40,327 bases of DNA from Bermanella sp034110565 (GCA_034110565.1 JAWUYY010000024.1:1-40327); one strand, 5' to 3'. Counted from the stretch's first letter, positions 17,094 to 25,245 are shown. A program made the numbers and translations. Notes: a model not told the origin generated them from the letters alone.

Positions 17094-18686
17094 TTGATTA
17101 TTCGCTGGGATATTCGACGTAAGCTCAATGCGGTGTTGACTCTGTGTGGCTTGGTCTTTATTACCATTTGCGGTCCCATCATCAGTTATCTCAGTTTTGT
17201 AGAATATCAACAGAATGCTCAGGCCCAGCAAGTCCGACTTGTAAGTGTGTTGAGTACCTCAGCTGCCATCGCTGCTTTTGTCTCTAATGAAGAAATTGCC
17301 GAAGAGGTCTTAACTGGCTTGCTTCAAGACGATGAAATTCTAGCCGCACAGATTGTGGGTCAATATGATTTTTCTAAGCAAGCTCAAAGCAATAAAGCGG
17401 AAGGAACTGAACTGATACCGCAAAGTATGAGTCACTATCCACTTTATTCTCCGGTTAATGGTGAGTAGGTGATTGGTGAAATTAATGTATGGGCTAATAG
17501 CGCGCTTATTTCGAACCGAGCCACCCGAATTGTATTGAACGATATTACTTTGTTAATTGTTTTGACCTTGTTGTTGGCAGCGGCCTCCATGTTAGCAACC
17601 AACATTTTAGTCACGACGCCGTTACGACGTTTAGCGGACCAGGTGACGCTAGCCAAGCCTGGTGAGCAGGGTTTAATCGGTGTTGAGAAAATACATGAGA
17701 ATGATGAAATTGGATTGGTAACTGACAGTGTAAATGGGTTTTTGTCGGTGACTCGCATTGCGCTAGAAAAAGAGCGAGAGCTGAGGTTGCAAATCGAACA
17801 GATGAATCAACACTTTAGTAGCGTCTTTGCTAGCTCTCATGTAGGCATTATGGTGGTTGACCGCAAAGGAAAGTTGCTTCATCACAATCCGGTGTTGTTT
17901 GAATCCATTATTAAGCTTGATGAATCCCAACACAACGCGCTACTACATGAAGACATTTTTAGTATGGCCTTTGCCGATAGCCATGAAGTTTGGGCGCTCA
18001 TTGAAACCGCGCGCACAACTCAAGAAACAGTAGAGAGCGACTTGCCTTTAACGGCAGCCTGGCGCCAGCCTTTCTGGGTGCATTGCATACTGACCGTGAA
18101 TCGAGATGAGCGCAGCGATGAAGAAATCATTGAATGTGTTTTGTACGATGTGACACGTCGCATTCAAGAAGCGGATGCAGCAATGCAGTTGGCATCGCAA
18201 GACTCATTAACAGGCCTGCACAATCGCCGGGGCTGTGAGCGTTATCTACAACAGTGGTTGAACGAGTCAAAAGAGAAAGATCATCTAGTGGTAATGCTGT
18301 TAGATTTAGACAGTTTCAAACCCGTAAACGATCAGTTTGGCCATGGTGCGGGCGATTTGGTTTTGCAAACAATCGCGACTCGATTACAGAATGAAGTGCG
18401 TGCCAATATGGACTTGATCGGTCGCATCGGCGGTGATGAATTTGTAGTGTTTCTAAAAATGAAGAGCGATAGGCGCGATCTTGTGGAGCAAGTGGCACAG
18501 AAGATACTTCGTAACGTGGCGGCTCCTATTTTGTTAAGCACAGGGCAGACTGTTGAGGTTGGCGTGAGCATTGGGATTGCCTTCGCATCGAATTTCAATA
18601 GTCTTGACGATTTAATGCAAGCCGCCGATGAGGCTATGTATCAGGTGAAAATAAAGGGAAAAAATGATTTTATCTTTGCCAGTTAA
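17094..18686 (+). pseudogene. CHASE8-HAMP-PAS-GGDEF diguanylate cyclase gene interrupted by an in-frame TAG
   Basis: A TTG start at 17094 with AAGG seven bases upstream opens a 124-codon frame: one TM helix, then a CHASE8-like periplasmic part (STSAAIAAFVSNEEIAEEVL). A TAG at 17466-17468 stops it. The same frame resumes at GTG 17469 for 405 codons: rest of the periplasmic domain, a second TM helix (ITLLIVLTLLLAAASMLA), HAMP (TTPLRRLADQV), a PAS-like region and a GGDEF domain with intact RIGGDEFVVF. The I-site position reads ANMD, so product inhibition is probably absent. The single amber codon suggests a recent nonsense mutation; read-through or restart at the GTG touching the stop are alternatives. 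It overlaps the porin gene by 23 bases. Confidence 0.85.
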
Positions 18687-19971
18687 CCCCTTAATAGTCA
18701 AAAATTTAGCATGGCTTTCGCGCAGCGTTGGTTATAAATTGTTGGCATTGTGTATGGTGATGGTCACTATGACATCTTCTCAGGCAGCAGCGGAAAGTAG
18801 CTTTCAATTCTCAGGTTTTGCAACGCTCGGATTAACATCAGAAAATGAAGATGATTTAGGTTTTCTCAGAGATGGTAATCAGTCTAAAGACCCTGATCGT
18901 GATGTTAGTTTTCGCCCAGATTCTATTATAGGGGCGCAGCTTTCATCGTCTTTTGCCGAAAATTGGCGTGCGACCACTCAGCTTGTCTATCGCGATCGGC
19001 CTCGTTATAAATTAGATGAAGCGGTAGAGCTGGCTTTTTTAGCTTACCAGCCTGTATCTGGTTTGGATGTACGCCTTGGTCGCGTTGCCGTTGATATGTT
19101 TCAGTTGTCCGATTATCGTCGTGTAGATTATGCCAATCTTTGGGTGCGTCCCCCAACTGAGGTTTACGGATGGATCTTACCGTCATCAATAGATGGCGGT
19201 GACCTTGCCTATAGTTTTTCAAACGGCACAGGTTTTTGGCGCATCAAGCTGCAGTATGGCGACTCTGAACCGATACTTGAATTTCCGGATGGCTCGACCT
19301 TGGTTGAGGCTGAGTTTAATGATTTTTTGGTTGGTACCGTCACCCTGCATATGGATGTATGGCGCTTTCGCCTTAGTTACTCACAAGCAACACCGTCGGC
19401 AGAATCTTTTAACTTCGCAAGCGCTTTAAATCAAGTAGCGGCCTTGGTGCCGGGCCCTGTGGGTGATGAAGCGACGTTATTAGCAAACCGATTTTTAAGG
19501 GCGTCAGGGAAGGAGGTTCGATATACACAAGCTTCGCTTGGTTACGATGACGGTAATTGGTTGATCGATACTGAATTTGCCAACATAGCGACATCTGGCG
19601 CGATCATACCCGAGGGCATTGCCGGCTACGTGAGCATTGGCCGTCGCTTCGATGAGATCACACCTTATGTCATGCATTCACGTTTTTATACGGAACAGGA
19701 TCTTTACATTAGCAATGTAGATTGGTCAGCAAGTGGATTTCAAGTGCTACGAGATGCGGCTATCGGATCCTTAAATGGTGTGCAGATTGAGCAACATACT
19801 TACACCCTTGGCATGCGTTGGGATATCACCTCTAAAGTCGCCTTTAAAACACAGTGGGACAGCACGCATATTGAAAAAGAAAGGTTTGCAATATGGGCTC
19901 ACACTAATGGTCGTGCTTCAAAGTCTACCACGGTAGATTTGTTTAGCCTTGCTTTGAATATCGTGTTCTGA
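18664..19971 (+). CDS. Porin-like outer-membrane protein of a GGDEF-linked operon
   Basis: 435 aa. The signal peptide is preceded by an unusually long N-region (MILSLPVNPLIVKNLAWLSRS before the hydrophobic LLALCMVMVTMT stretch; cleavage likely after SSQAAA). The rest has the pattern of a 14-18-stranded barrel: FQFSGFATLGLTSE, ATTQLVYRDRPRYKLDEAVELAFL (in part QLVYRDRPRY), LDVRLGRVAVDMF, and a terminal VDLFSLALNIVF with a final Phe. It overlaps the cyclase gene by 23 bases and is followed by a periplasmic protein gene five bases later, so the three form one operon. Substrate unknown. Confidence 0.75.
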   Translation: MILSLPVNPLIVKNLAWLSRSVGYKLLALCMVMVTMTSSQAAAESSFQFSGFATLGLTSENEDDLGFLRDGNQSKDPDRDVSFRPDSIIGAQLSSSFAENWRATTQLVYRDRPRYKLDEAVELAFLAYQPVSGLDVRLGRVAVDMFQLSDYRRVDYANLWVRPPTEVYGWILPSSIDGGDLAYSFSNGTGFWRIKLQYGDSEPILEFPDGSTLVEAEFNDFLVGTVTLHMDVWRFRLSYSQATPSAESFNFASALNQVAALVPGPVGDEATLLANRFLRASGKEVRYTQASLGYDDGNWLIDTEFANIATSGAIIPEGIAGYVSIGRRFDEITPYVMHSRFYTEQDLYISNVDWSASGFQVLRDAAIGSLNGVQIEQHTYTLGMRWDITSKVAFKTQWDSTHIEKERFAIWAHTNGRASKSTTVDLFSLALNIVF

Positions 19972-19976
19972 CGGAT

Positions 19977-20396
19977 ATGAATATACTGCGCACGTTGATA
20001 GCGATAACCCTTTTGGTTGCAAATTTCTGCCAAGCGGAAATTTATGTGGTTACGCATCGAGATAATCCAGCCCAATCGCTTAATGCAAATGAAGTAAGAG
20101 ACTTGTATTTGGCAAGAAGCCAGTCTTTACCCTCAGGTGAAAGTGTCATCGTGTATGAGGGCGCTGAAGCCGATTTGCGTTCGCGTTTTATTCGTTCTGC
20201 ATTGGGAATGCGAGTGCGACAATTCGACGCATATTGGGCCCGCCTTATCTTTGCCGGACGAGTACTGCCGCTCAAACTAGCCAAGCAAGAAAGTGAACTG
20301 TTCACGCATCTTGCTAATAATGTGCATGCGATTGGTTACTCCGATAATCGGCCTCAGTCAGATGTATTGAAAACGTTATTGGTTATTAACGAATAG
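19977..20396 (+). CDS. Small PstS-like periplasmic protein
   Basis: 139 aa with signal peptide MNILRTLIAITLLVANFCQA. The mature part follows the short PstS-like (PBP superfamily) pattern: SLNANEVRDLYLARSQSLPSG, then RSRFIRSALGMRVRQFDAYWARLIFAG (seen as FIRSALGMRVRQFDAYWARL) and NNVHAIGYSDN. It is about half the length of a true phosphate-binding protein, as is common for such proteins beside porins and GGDEF regulators. A role in sensing or passing a ligand to the CHASE8 receptor is inferred from operon position only. Confidence 0.72.
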   Translation: MNILRTLIAITLLVANFCQAEIYVVTHRDNPAQSLNANEVRDLYLARSQSLPSGESVIVYEGAEADLRSRFIRSALGMRVRQFDAYWARLIFAGRVLPLKLAKQESELFTHLANNVHAIGYSDNRPQSDVLKTLLVINE

Positions 20397-20452
20397 CATC
20401 TAAACGAACGTCAACGTGCTCTACCTTCGAAATTTCCATACGTTTTTAAGTT

Positions 20453-20490
20453 ATAAAAAAAGCCCCATTCATTTCTGAAAGGGGCTTTTT
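20453..20490. terminator. Terminator at the left edge of the tRNA-Leu island
   Basis: AAGCCCC (20460-20466) pairs with GGGGCTT (20481-20487), with A-run and T-run flanks. It is nearly the same sequence as the tRNA-Leu terminator at 27673-27706, including the trailer that leads into the tRNA fragment. It probably is the original chromosomal tRNA terminator, left behind when elements inserted. It also ends the cyclase-porin operon. Confidence 0.85.
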
Positions 20491-20498
20491 AGAATTCA

Positions 20499-20602
20499 TG
20501 GTACCGGTGGGCGGATTTATCTCCATGGATGGAGTGAATCCTAAAAAATATCGGGAGCATTTTCAGGGTGAACCGCCACGCCCGAAGGCAGCGGATTTTG
20601 AA
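20499..20602 (-). repeat. Truncated tRNA-Leu 3' copy (att-like), interrupted by a 53-nt insertion
   Basis: The plus strand 20499-20515 equals the first 17 bases of the tRNA-Leu 3' end at 27715 on, and 20569-20602 continues it to the anticodon loop with one difference (GCAGCGG for GCAACGG). Between them, in the T arm, are 53 foreign bases (20516-20568) carrying an imperfect palindrome CTCCATGGATGGAG. This is the outermost direct repeat of the island. Confidence 0.85.
20516..20568. repeat. 53-nt inserted sequence with palindromic core
   Basis: The insertion splits the T arm of the tRNA remnant and replaces two bases (CT). CTCCATGGATGGAG at 20521-20534 can fold on itself, and the right side ends CGGGAGCATTTTCAGGG. 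It looks like a small palindromic intergenic repeat or MITE-like unit; I cannot name the family. Confidence 0.45.
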
Positions 20603-20671
20603 TATAACGTCTCTTCATCGGAGGCTAGTTTTTATAGCGCCTGTATCTCGACGTCTAAAACGATATACTTT
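20603..20671. repeat. Left arm of element 1
   Basis: This stretch aligns without gaps to 21524-21591 at roughly two thirds of positions. Shared blocks include AACGT, CTAGT, TATAG, TATCT and TATACTTT. Both copies directly follow a tRNA-Leu fragment that ends in TTTTGAA, so it is probably the conserved end (integrase arm region) of a family of elements. Confidence 0.65.
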
Positions 20672-20872
20672 GAGAATATTTTTAATTTAATCTGCAATGA
20701 TTCTCTTTTGAGTGTTTGATTTGTTAAATCAGGTGTTCTAGATCATTGGTTTTATATAGATAAGATCTAATCGGGTAATGGATGAAAGCATAAGTTATAA
20801 CCATCAAATTTCTTTTAATAGCAATACTCTAATGTATAGTGGAGACAGGGATTACAGTTGAGATATTGTGAA

Positions 20873-21322
20873 GTGAAACAGCTAATATTATTCGTTTTCA
20901 TAGGGCTTTCAATTGTTGTATATGCCGAAACTGAAGAAGTGGAGGGGTTAGGGATTATAGATAGGCTACTTAGAAATAAGTGTTCATCATTCTTGATTCC
21001 AGGATTTGACTGGGCCGAATCTTCCGCATCAGTCACATTGTCTAGTGAGTGTTCCAGGAATTATTTATTAGATAAACAAGACCTTTTTACAAACAATGAA
21101 CTTGGTCTTTATTTTCGTTTACTAAGTGCATCTGATAGGAAGGCTGTAATTAATGATTATTTTCATTTGATCTTAGAAAGAGGAGACCAGAAATTTGCAG
21201 TAAATGTCATTTCTGAAGGCTGCATATTAGGTGGTAAAATAGATTGGTATGAAGAATCATATTCTCAGTATTATAACGACTTTAGTCAGTTAAAGGTCAT
21301 GTTAGAGAGTATTTGTGAGTAA
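20873..21322 (+). CDS. Hypothetical secreted protein with four cysteines
   Basis: 149 aa from GTG 20873, preferred over TTG 20858 because it yields a clean signal peptide MKQLILFVFIGLSIVVYA. The mature protein has Cys37, Cys60, Cys117 and Cys148, enough for two disulfides, and is acidic. It looks mainly helical in the middle (LLSASDRKAVINDYFHLILE). No family recognised. It is the only gene of element 1 and is A+T-rich. A promoter-like TATAGT lies at 20835-20840. An export role such as toxin, immunity or surface protein would be a guess. Confidence 0.6.
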   Translation: MKQLILFVFIGLSIVVYAETEEVEGLGIIDRLLRNKCSSFLIPGFDWAESSASVTLSSECSRNYLLDKQDLFTNNELGLYFRLLSASDRKAVINDYFHLILERGDQKFAVNVISEGCILGGKIDWYEESYSQYYNDFSQLKVMLESICE

Positions 21323-21358
21323 TGTAAATGGAGTAATACAAGTATCAGATTTTTTGGA

Positions 21359-21390
21359 ATCAAGGGGTCGAATCAAGGGGTCAGAGTATT
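21359..21390. repeat. AATCAAGGGGTCAG-type repeats near the right end of element 1
   Basis: AATCAAGGGGTC occurs twice in tandem (21359-21369 and 21372-21382); the second continues as AGAGTATTTGAT. A matching TTCAAGGGGTCAGGGTACTTGAT is at the same place in element 2 (27608-27630). The motif resembles GGGGTCAG repeats linked to REP-associated (Y1) transposases, which are not encoded here. Confidence 0.55.
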
Positions 21391-21431
21391 TGATTTCTAA
21401 CACGATATGACAGCTTTCCTGCAATCCATAA

Positions 21432-21466
21432 AAAACCCGAATGCGTTAACATTCGGGTTTTTAGTA
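21432..21466. terminator. Terminator carried by element 1
   Basis: AAAAACCCGAATG and CATTCGGGTTTTT form a strong hairpin with T-run, immediately before the tRNA fragment. Its sequence differs from the terminators at 20460 and 27673 although the flanks (CCATAAAAAA and TTAGTATTCG) match 27668-27714. The element seems to supply its own terminator to the tRNA it repairs. Confidence 0.85.
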
Positions 21467-21470
21467 TTCG

Positions 21471-21523
21471 TGGTACCGGTGGGCGGACTTGAACCGCCAC
21501 GCCCGAAGGCAACGGATTTTGAA
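21471..21523 (-). repeat. Truncated tRNA-Leu 3' copy (att-like), junction of elements 1 and 2
   Basis: The 53 bases are identical to 27715-27767, from the CCA end to the last base of the anticodon loop (TTTTGAA on the plus strand). Identity ends right there. This is the pattern left by integration with crossover at the anticodon loop of the tRNA. Confidence 0.9.
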
Positions 21524-21591
21524 GAAAACGTGTCTTTTTGCAAGTCTAGTGTCTATAGGGACTATATCTGATATCAAAAAACCGTATACTT

Positions 21592-22200
21592 TTATTGGTT
21601 GGTAGGATTGAACTGGTTTTTGAGGTTTTTTGGTATTGCTGCTTGAATTGCCTTATGTAATGTAGTTGCTAGAGAGTCTATTGAATCTTTGAAATCGTTA
21701 ATTATTATAATATCGACAGATCCTTGGTCAATTATACTCTGGGATTCACTCAATTCACTCAGTTCGAGAAGGTTTTTTGTAGCTAATCTGTTCCTGATGT
21801 CTTCTCTACTTTCAATATGGTGTAGATATTTATGGCTAGATGAAGGCATGATTGCGACCGAGAGTACATCTCGAGTACTTCGCTTTATAGTCATATGATC
21901 CCGTAGATAAAACTCTTTTATAGCTATTAGTCCGGAATTGGTTAGCGATTCAATTGAGTTCTTCGCTAATGCGTAGCGATTTCCATGAACCTCATCTAGT
22001 GAAAGTAATTTACTGGAGGTGTTCAGGCTATCCATTTCGGTATTTGAAACGTGTATGAACTGCCCTGCAGTTTCTTCTGGTCGGGATGGACGAGTTGTGT
22101 AGGCGGTAGGTCTAGAGTACCCTCTTTCATTGACTATTAAATGATCAATTACAGAGGATTTCCCAACTCCTGTTGGCCCTCCTATCAATATGAATGGCAT
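21592..22200 (-). CDS. Guanylate-kinase-like P-loop kinase
   Basis: 202 aa. Walker A is GGPTGVGKSS (residues 7-16). The stretch YTTRPSRPEETAGQFIHVS (34-52) matches the GMP-binding segment of guanylate kinases (TTRxxRxGExxGxxYxFV). The length is right for the family, although the C-terminal half departs from housekeeping Gmk. Probable reaction: transfer of phosphate from ATP to GMP or to a modified nucleoside monophosphate. It is divergent from the five-gene operon, with only 70 bp between starts, so the two sides may share regulation. The housekeeping gmk is expected elsewhere, and this copy presumably has a special substrate. Confidence 0.75.
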   Translation of the reverse strand: MPFILIGGPTGVGKSSVIDHLIVNERGYSRPTAYTTRPSRPEETAGQFIHVSNTEMDSLNTSSKLLSLDEVHGNRYALAKNSIESLTNSGLIAIKEFYLRDHMTIKRSTRDVLSVAIMPSSSHKYLHHIESREDIRNRLATKNLLELSELSESQSIIDQGSVDIIIINDFKDSIDSLATTLHKAIQAAIPKNLKNQFNPTNQ

Positions 22201-22270
22201 TTCATCTATCCATTATTTTTACTCAATATGGTAATATTAGTATTGGATCGTCACAAGTCTACATCATGGA

Positions 22271-22960
22271 ATGAGTTATAAAAATATGAACAATACAACG
22301 CTGTTACTGCAATCTGGTGGTAGAGACTCATCTGCTGCTGCCGTTCTTTTGCTGGAAGAGGGGCAGCATGTAGTTGGTTTGACCTTATCTAGGGATGCAG
22401 CGAATCTATTTGAGGTGCCCAGGAAAAGGGCTGTTGAATTAAGTGAGAAATATCCAAATTATTCTTGGGGAATGGTAGATTTCACAAGCTGGGACCAACT
22501 TCTTAATGATGCGGTATCCCCTCAGTTATCGACTAGGCTGCCTAAATCGTGTCTTCTGTGTGCACTTTCAAAAATAACAGCTGTTATTCCATTCTGTCTT
22601 GAAAGGGGAATTAAGAGAATTGCTCTTGGGTATACTGAGTATCAATCAGATTGGGCGGAGCAAACACCTTTAGCAATTCAGCTTCAAAAAGACTATTTAC
22701 TTAAACTGGGAATTGAGTTGCTTTTACCAGTGAAGAATTACTCCAGTAAAGGTGCGGTAGAGGCCACTCTAATAGCAAAAGACTTGACGCCAGAGTCACT
22801 TGAAAATCCATGTTGTATTTCAGCGTGGGGAACACAAGATGTCGATTCTGAGTTAATTACTGAAGCAGTAGGGTTGGCTTTTGATTTTTACGATAATAAT
22901 TCTCGTGAGCTTGGTATTGAAATTGTAAATTCTATTGGGACTGGAGTTAATCGCTCATGA
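22271..22960 (+). CDS. PP-loop ATPase (QueC/adenine nucleotide alpha-hydrolase-like)
   Basis: 229 aa from ATG 22271; ATG 22286 is an alternative. SGGRDSS (residues 15-21) is the PP-loop that adenylates a substrate. Further along are KSCLLCAL (Cys94, Cys97), GYTEYQSDWAEQTP (121-134) and NPCCISAWG (Cys181, Cys182), together a likely metal-binding set, but not the four-Cys pattern of true QueC. Enzymes with this fold make preQ0, 4-thiouridine and 2-thiocytidine, or activate carboxylates. Substrate here is unknown. It is the first gene of the operon and overlaps the next by four bases (ATGA). Confidence 0.78.
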   Translation: MSYKNMNNTTLLLQSGGRDSSAAAVLLLEEGQHVVGLTLSRDAANLFEVPRKRAVELSEKYPNYSWGMVDFTSWDQLLNDAVSPQLSTRLPKSCLLCALSKITAVIPFCLERGIKRIALGYTEYQSDWAEQTPLAIQLQKDYLLKLGIELLLPVKNYSSKGAVEATLIAKDLTPESLENPCCISAWGTQDVDSELITEAVGLAFDFYDNNSRELGIEIVNSIGTGVNRS

Positions 22961-24078
22961 ATTTAACTGAGCAAATAACTGCATATGTAAGTGTTATTTT
23001 GGTCATGCTTACCCTGCTGCGAATTATCAATGGGATAACTGGATCACGCTCGGTTAAGGATGCTGTATTACTTACTGCAATTTTTTCATCGATAGCTTTA
23101 CTTGGAGCAGTGGTAGCAAAAGGATTAATGAGTTTCTCGTGGTCAAAAAGTATAGTCTTAAATCAATATTCATTAGCATCAGTACTGTCAAACACTTGGG
23201 TGCTTTTATGGGTCGGTGTTATTATCTATCTAATTGGTCTTGGGGTCTTATTGCGTCTGTACGTAAGATCTACAAGATTTAAGGACTGGGGGACTCTAGG
23301 GAATTTGAGAGTTGTTCCTATAGTAAAATACTTTCGTGACAAGAATAGGAAAAAGAAAGGCGATAGAAAAGGTTATGAGACAAAGTCTCCTAAAAATGTT
23401 GATGACCAAAAAACAATAGAGATACTCAATAAATACTTAGGGGACACAGCCTTTCATCGTCGCCCATTATTAATTGATAACGATGACCCTTGGCTGACAA
23501 GGAAGATAGTTGTTTCTATGATGGTTGAGCTGATAACCAGCACTAACGAAGAGTTTAATTATGTTTGTTGTACAGTCTCACCAGCAAATATATGGAAGAT
23601 AATTAAATTAGCATGCAATGACGATGAAGAGTGTTTAGCAAAGATGAAACAGCGTCTTGTTTTTGTAGATGCGTATACTGAAACCTTTGGTTTTGGGGAT
23701 GAGATTTTAACAACTAGAATTGAAGAAATGCGTACAGAGGATCATATAAGTATAGTCAGTTGTAGTTCAGCAGCGGGTGTCCATAAAGGTACTACAGATG
23801 CGTTTAAAATTCTTAAAGATAATGCAAAAAAAGATTTAAAAGGGGGGCGTGGAGCCTGTACTGTTATTTACGATACAATATCAGCCTTAGCAATCTCTGA
23901 AACTGAACAAGAGATTTCGGAATTTATTATCCACCTTACGGCAGCTGAGCAAACATATGACATGCTTTCTTTGTTTATAGAGCCTGATTTAGAAAGTCGA
24001 GAGTCTCTGTCCATATTGTCAATGAGGGCGTGTTGTGGGAAGCCGATTGTTATAGGAGGCCAGCATGAAGCAGTTTGA
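22957..24078 (+). CDS. Three-TM protein with a degenerate RecA/KaiC-like cytosolic domain
   Basis: 373 aa. Three hydrophobic helices at about 7-28, 37-58 and 80-103 (AVLLTAIFSSIALLGAVVA, TWVLLWVGVIIYLIGLGVLL), then a basic linker (RDKNRKKKGDRKG) and a 220-aa soluble domain. The domain has alternating strands and helices with CTVIYDTISALAIS (a Walker-B-like hhhhD) and a closing CCGKPIVIGGQHE. No Walker A is visible, so it may not hydrolyse ATP. The pattern recalls KaiC-like domains that lost their P-loop; this is a fold guess. It overlaps both neighbours (4 and 14 bases), suggesting a stoichiometric complex at the membrane. Confidence 0.6.
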   Translation: MNLTEQITAYVSVILVMLTLLRIINGITGSRSVKDAVLLTAIFSSIALLGAVVAKGLMSFSWSKSIVLNQYSLASVLSNTWVLLWVGVIIYLIGLGVLLRLYVRSTRFKDWGTLGNLRVVPIVKYFRDKNRKKKGDRKGYETKSPKNVDDQKTIEILNKYLGDTAFHRRPLLIDNDDPWLTRKIVVSMMVELITSTNEEFNYVCCTVSPANIWKIIKLACNDDEECLAKMKQRLVFVDAYTETFGFGDEILTTRIEEMRTEDHISIVSCSSAAGVHKGTTDAFKILKDNAKKDLKGGRGACTVIYDTISALAISETEQEISEFIIHLTAAEQTYDMLSLFIEPDLESRESLSILSMRACCGKPIVIGGQHEAV

Positions 24079-25231
24079 TTCAATATATGGTGAATACTCA
24101 CCACCCGAATGGATCGCTCCTTTAATACAAACACCGGTAGTCCAGCGGTTGCGGTGGGTTGCTCTATCTAATATTCCATCACTAAGCTACCCAATGATTT
24201 CAGGCGTTAGCCGATACGCTCATTCTATGGGTGTTTCATATTTAGGTGGAGTTTTAGCTCATCAGCAGGGGTTAGATAAAGATGAGCACAAGACACTAGC
24301 TTGTGCGGGATTGCTTCATGATGCTGGTATGCCCCCACTTGGGCATATAACAGAAGAAGCTTTGCGCTCTGTAGGTATTGTATATGACCATGAGGATTCC
24401 CTTCGAAGTATTATTTTTGTGGAAGGTCAAAGATTTCATTTAATGCCTGACGGTGAAAAAGTCGGTTTGACCGAGGCTTTTCAAAAGATAGGCGCTGACT
24501 CAGAGGGGATATTCAATACAATTATTGGTAGCGGCAAGCTTGGGAAATATATGGCCTCTAGTATGGATATCGATAATATCGATAATGTCATACGACTTTA
24601 TAGATTGATATTTCCAGGTGATAAAGGTTACAACCCTAAAGATATAGTGAAAGGATATTTTTCAGAAGGTACGGATAATGAGAAGCATAAGTTAATCTGG
24701 GATGGAGTTCGGAAAGCCTTATATACTAAGCTTATGTTTTCTATTGAAGATTTCAGGCAAAAAGCAACAATTAAAAGAATAATCAAGACTTACTTCAAAC
24801 GTCAAATTGCTAAAATTGGAAAAATAGAGTTAGTTAATTCAATACAATTTTTAAATGACTCTGAATTTATGAAAAAGATATTGGACGACCTTAAAGGGAC
24901 TGATCATCAATGCAATTTCTATTCAGGCCATTTTGATAGTTTAATTTCATATGGATGGGTTGAACAAATCTCATCCACTGACTTACTAAAGGCAAAAGAC
25001 GTGTTATCAGGGGATGGATACTATTTTGATTACATACCAGATAAGCGATTTAAGAGTAAAGATAAAAGCAAAGAAAGAGGCGCTTTGGTAGGTGTTTTTT
25101 CATACGGAAAAAGTAAGCGTCCTATGAATGATGGTGAGTTGAAAATGTTAATGTTCAACACCCTACCAGGTTTTCAGGAGAGTCATTCGCCAGAGGGTGG
25201 TTCTGAAAATCAGCAACTATTATTTATTTAG
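24065..25231 (+). CDS. HD-domain phosphohydrolase, SAMHD1/dGTPase type
   Basis: 388 aa with a strong AGGAGG site five bases before ATG 24065. The N-terminal third is a classical HD fold: VVQRLRWVALSNIPSLSYP, SRYAHSMGV (His53), LLHDAGMPPLGH (His85-Asp86, His94) and a later DHEDSLRS. The spacing matches COG1078-type dNTP triphosphohydrolases (SAMHD1 and YdhJ groups), where His, His-Asp and Asp bind two metals. The rest (residues 120-388) is a longer helical tail that I do not recognise. Possible role: removal of phosphates from a normal or modified dNTP, or from a signalling nucleotide. It overlaps the preceding gene by 14 bases. Confidence 0.82.
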   Translation: MKQFDSIYGEYSPPEWIAPLIQTPVVQRLRWVALSNIPSLSYPMISGVSRYAHSMGVSYLGGVLAHQQGLDKDEHKTLACAGLLHDAGMPPLGHITEEALRSVGIVYDHEDSLRSIIFVEGQRFHLMPDGEKVGLTEAFQKIGADSEGIFNTIIGSGKLGKYMASSMDIDNIDNVIRLYRLIFPGDKGYNPKDIVKGYFSEGTDNEKHKLIWDGVRKALYTKLMFSIEDFRQKATIKRIIKTYFKRQIAKIGKIELVNSIQFLNDSEFMKKILDDLKGTDHQCNFYSGHFDSLISYGWVEQISSTDLLKAKDVLSGDGYYFDYIPDKRFKSKDKSKERGALVGVFSYGKSKRPMNDGELKMLMFNTLPGFQESHSPEGGSENQQLLFI

Positions 25232-25245
25232 TTTGGAGAGCGTAG

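Larger units (their letters stand above)
20601..21523. mobile_element. Element 1: small integrase-less tRNA-Leu element
   Basis: Bounded by tRNA-Leu 3' fragments (20499-20602 and 21471-21523), about 0.97 kb from repeat to repeat. It contains a left arm like that of element 2, one gene for a secreted protein, GGGGTCAG-type repeats and a terminator ahead of the right tRNA fragment. It has no recombinase, so it must be moved in trans or be a decayed remnant. Confidence 0.65.

Noticed and set aside
20498..20719. Possible small protein of 73 codons at the left end of the island
   Set aside because: It is read across the tRNA fragment and its inserted repeat, with no ribosome site; it is a by-product of the repeat.
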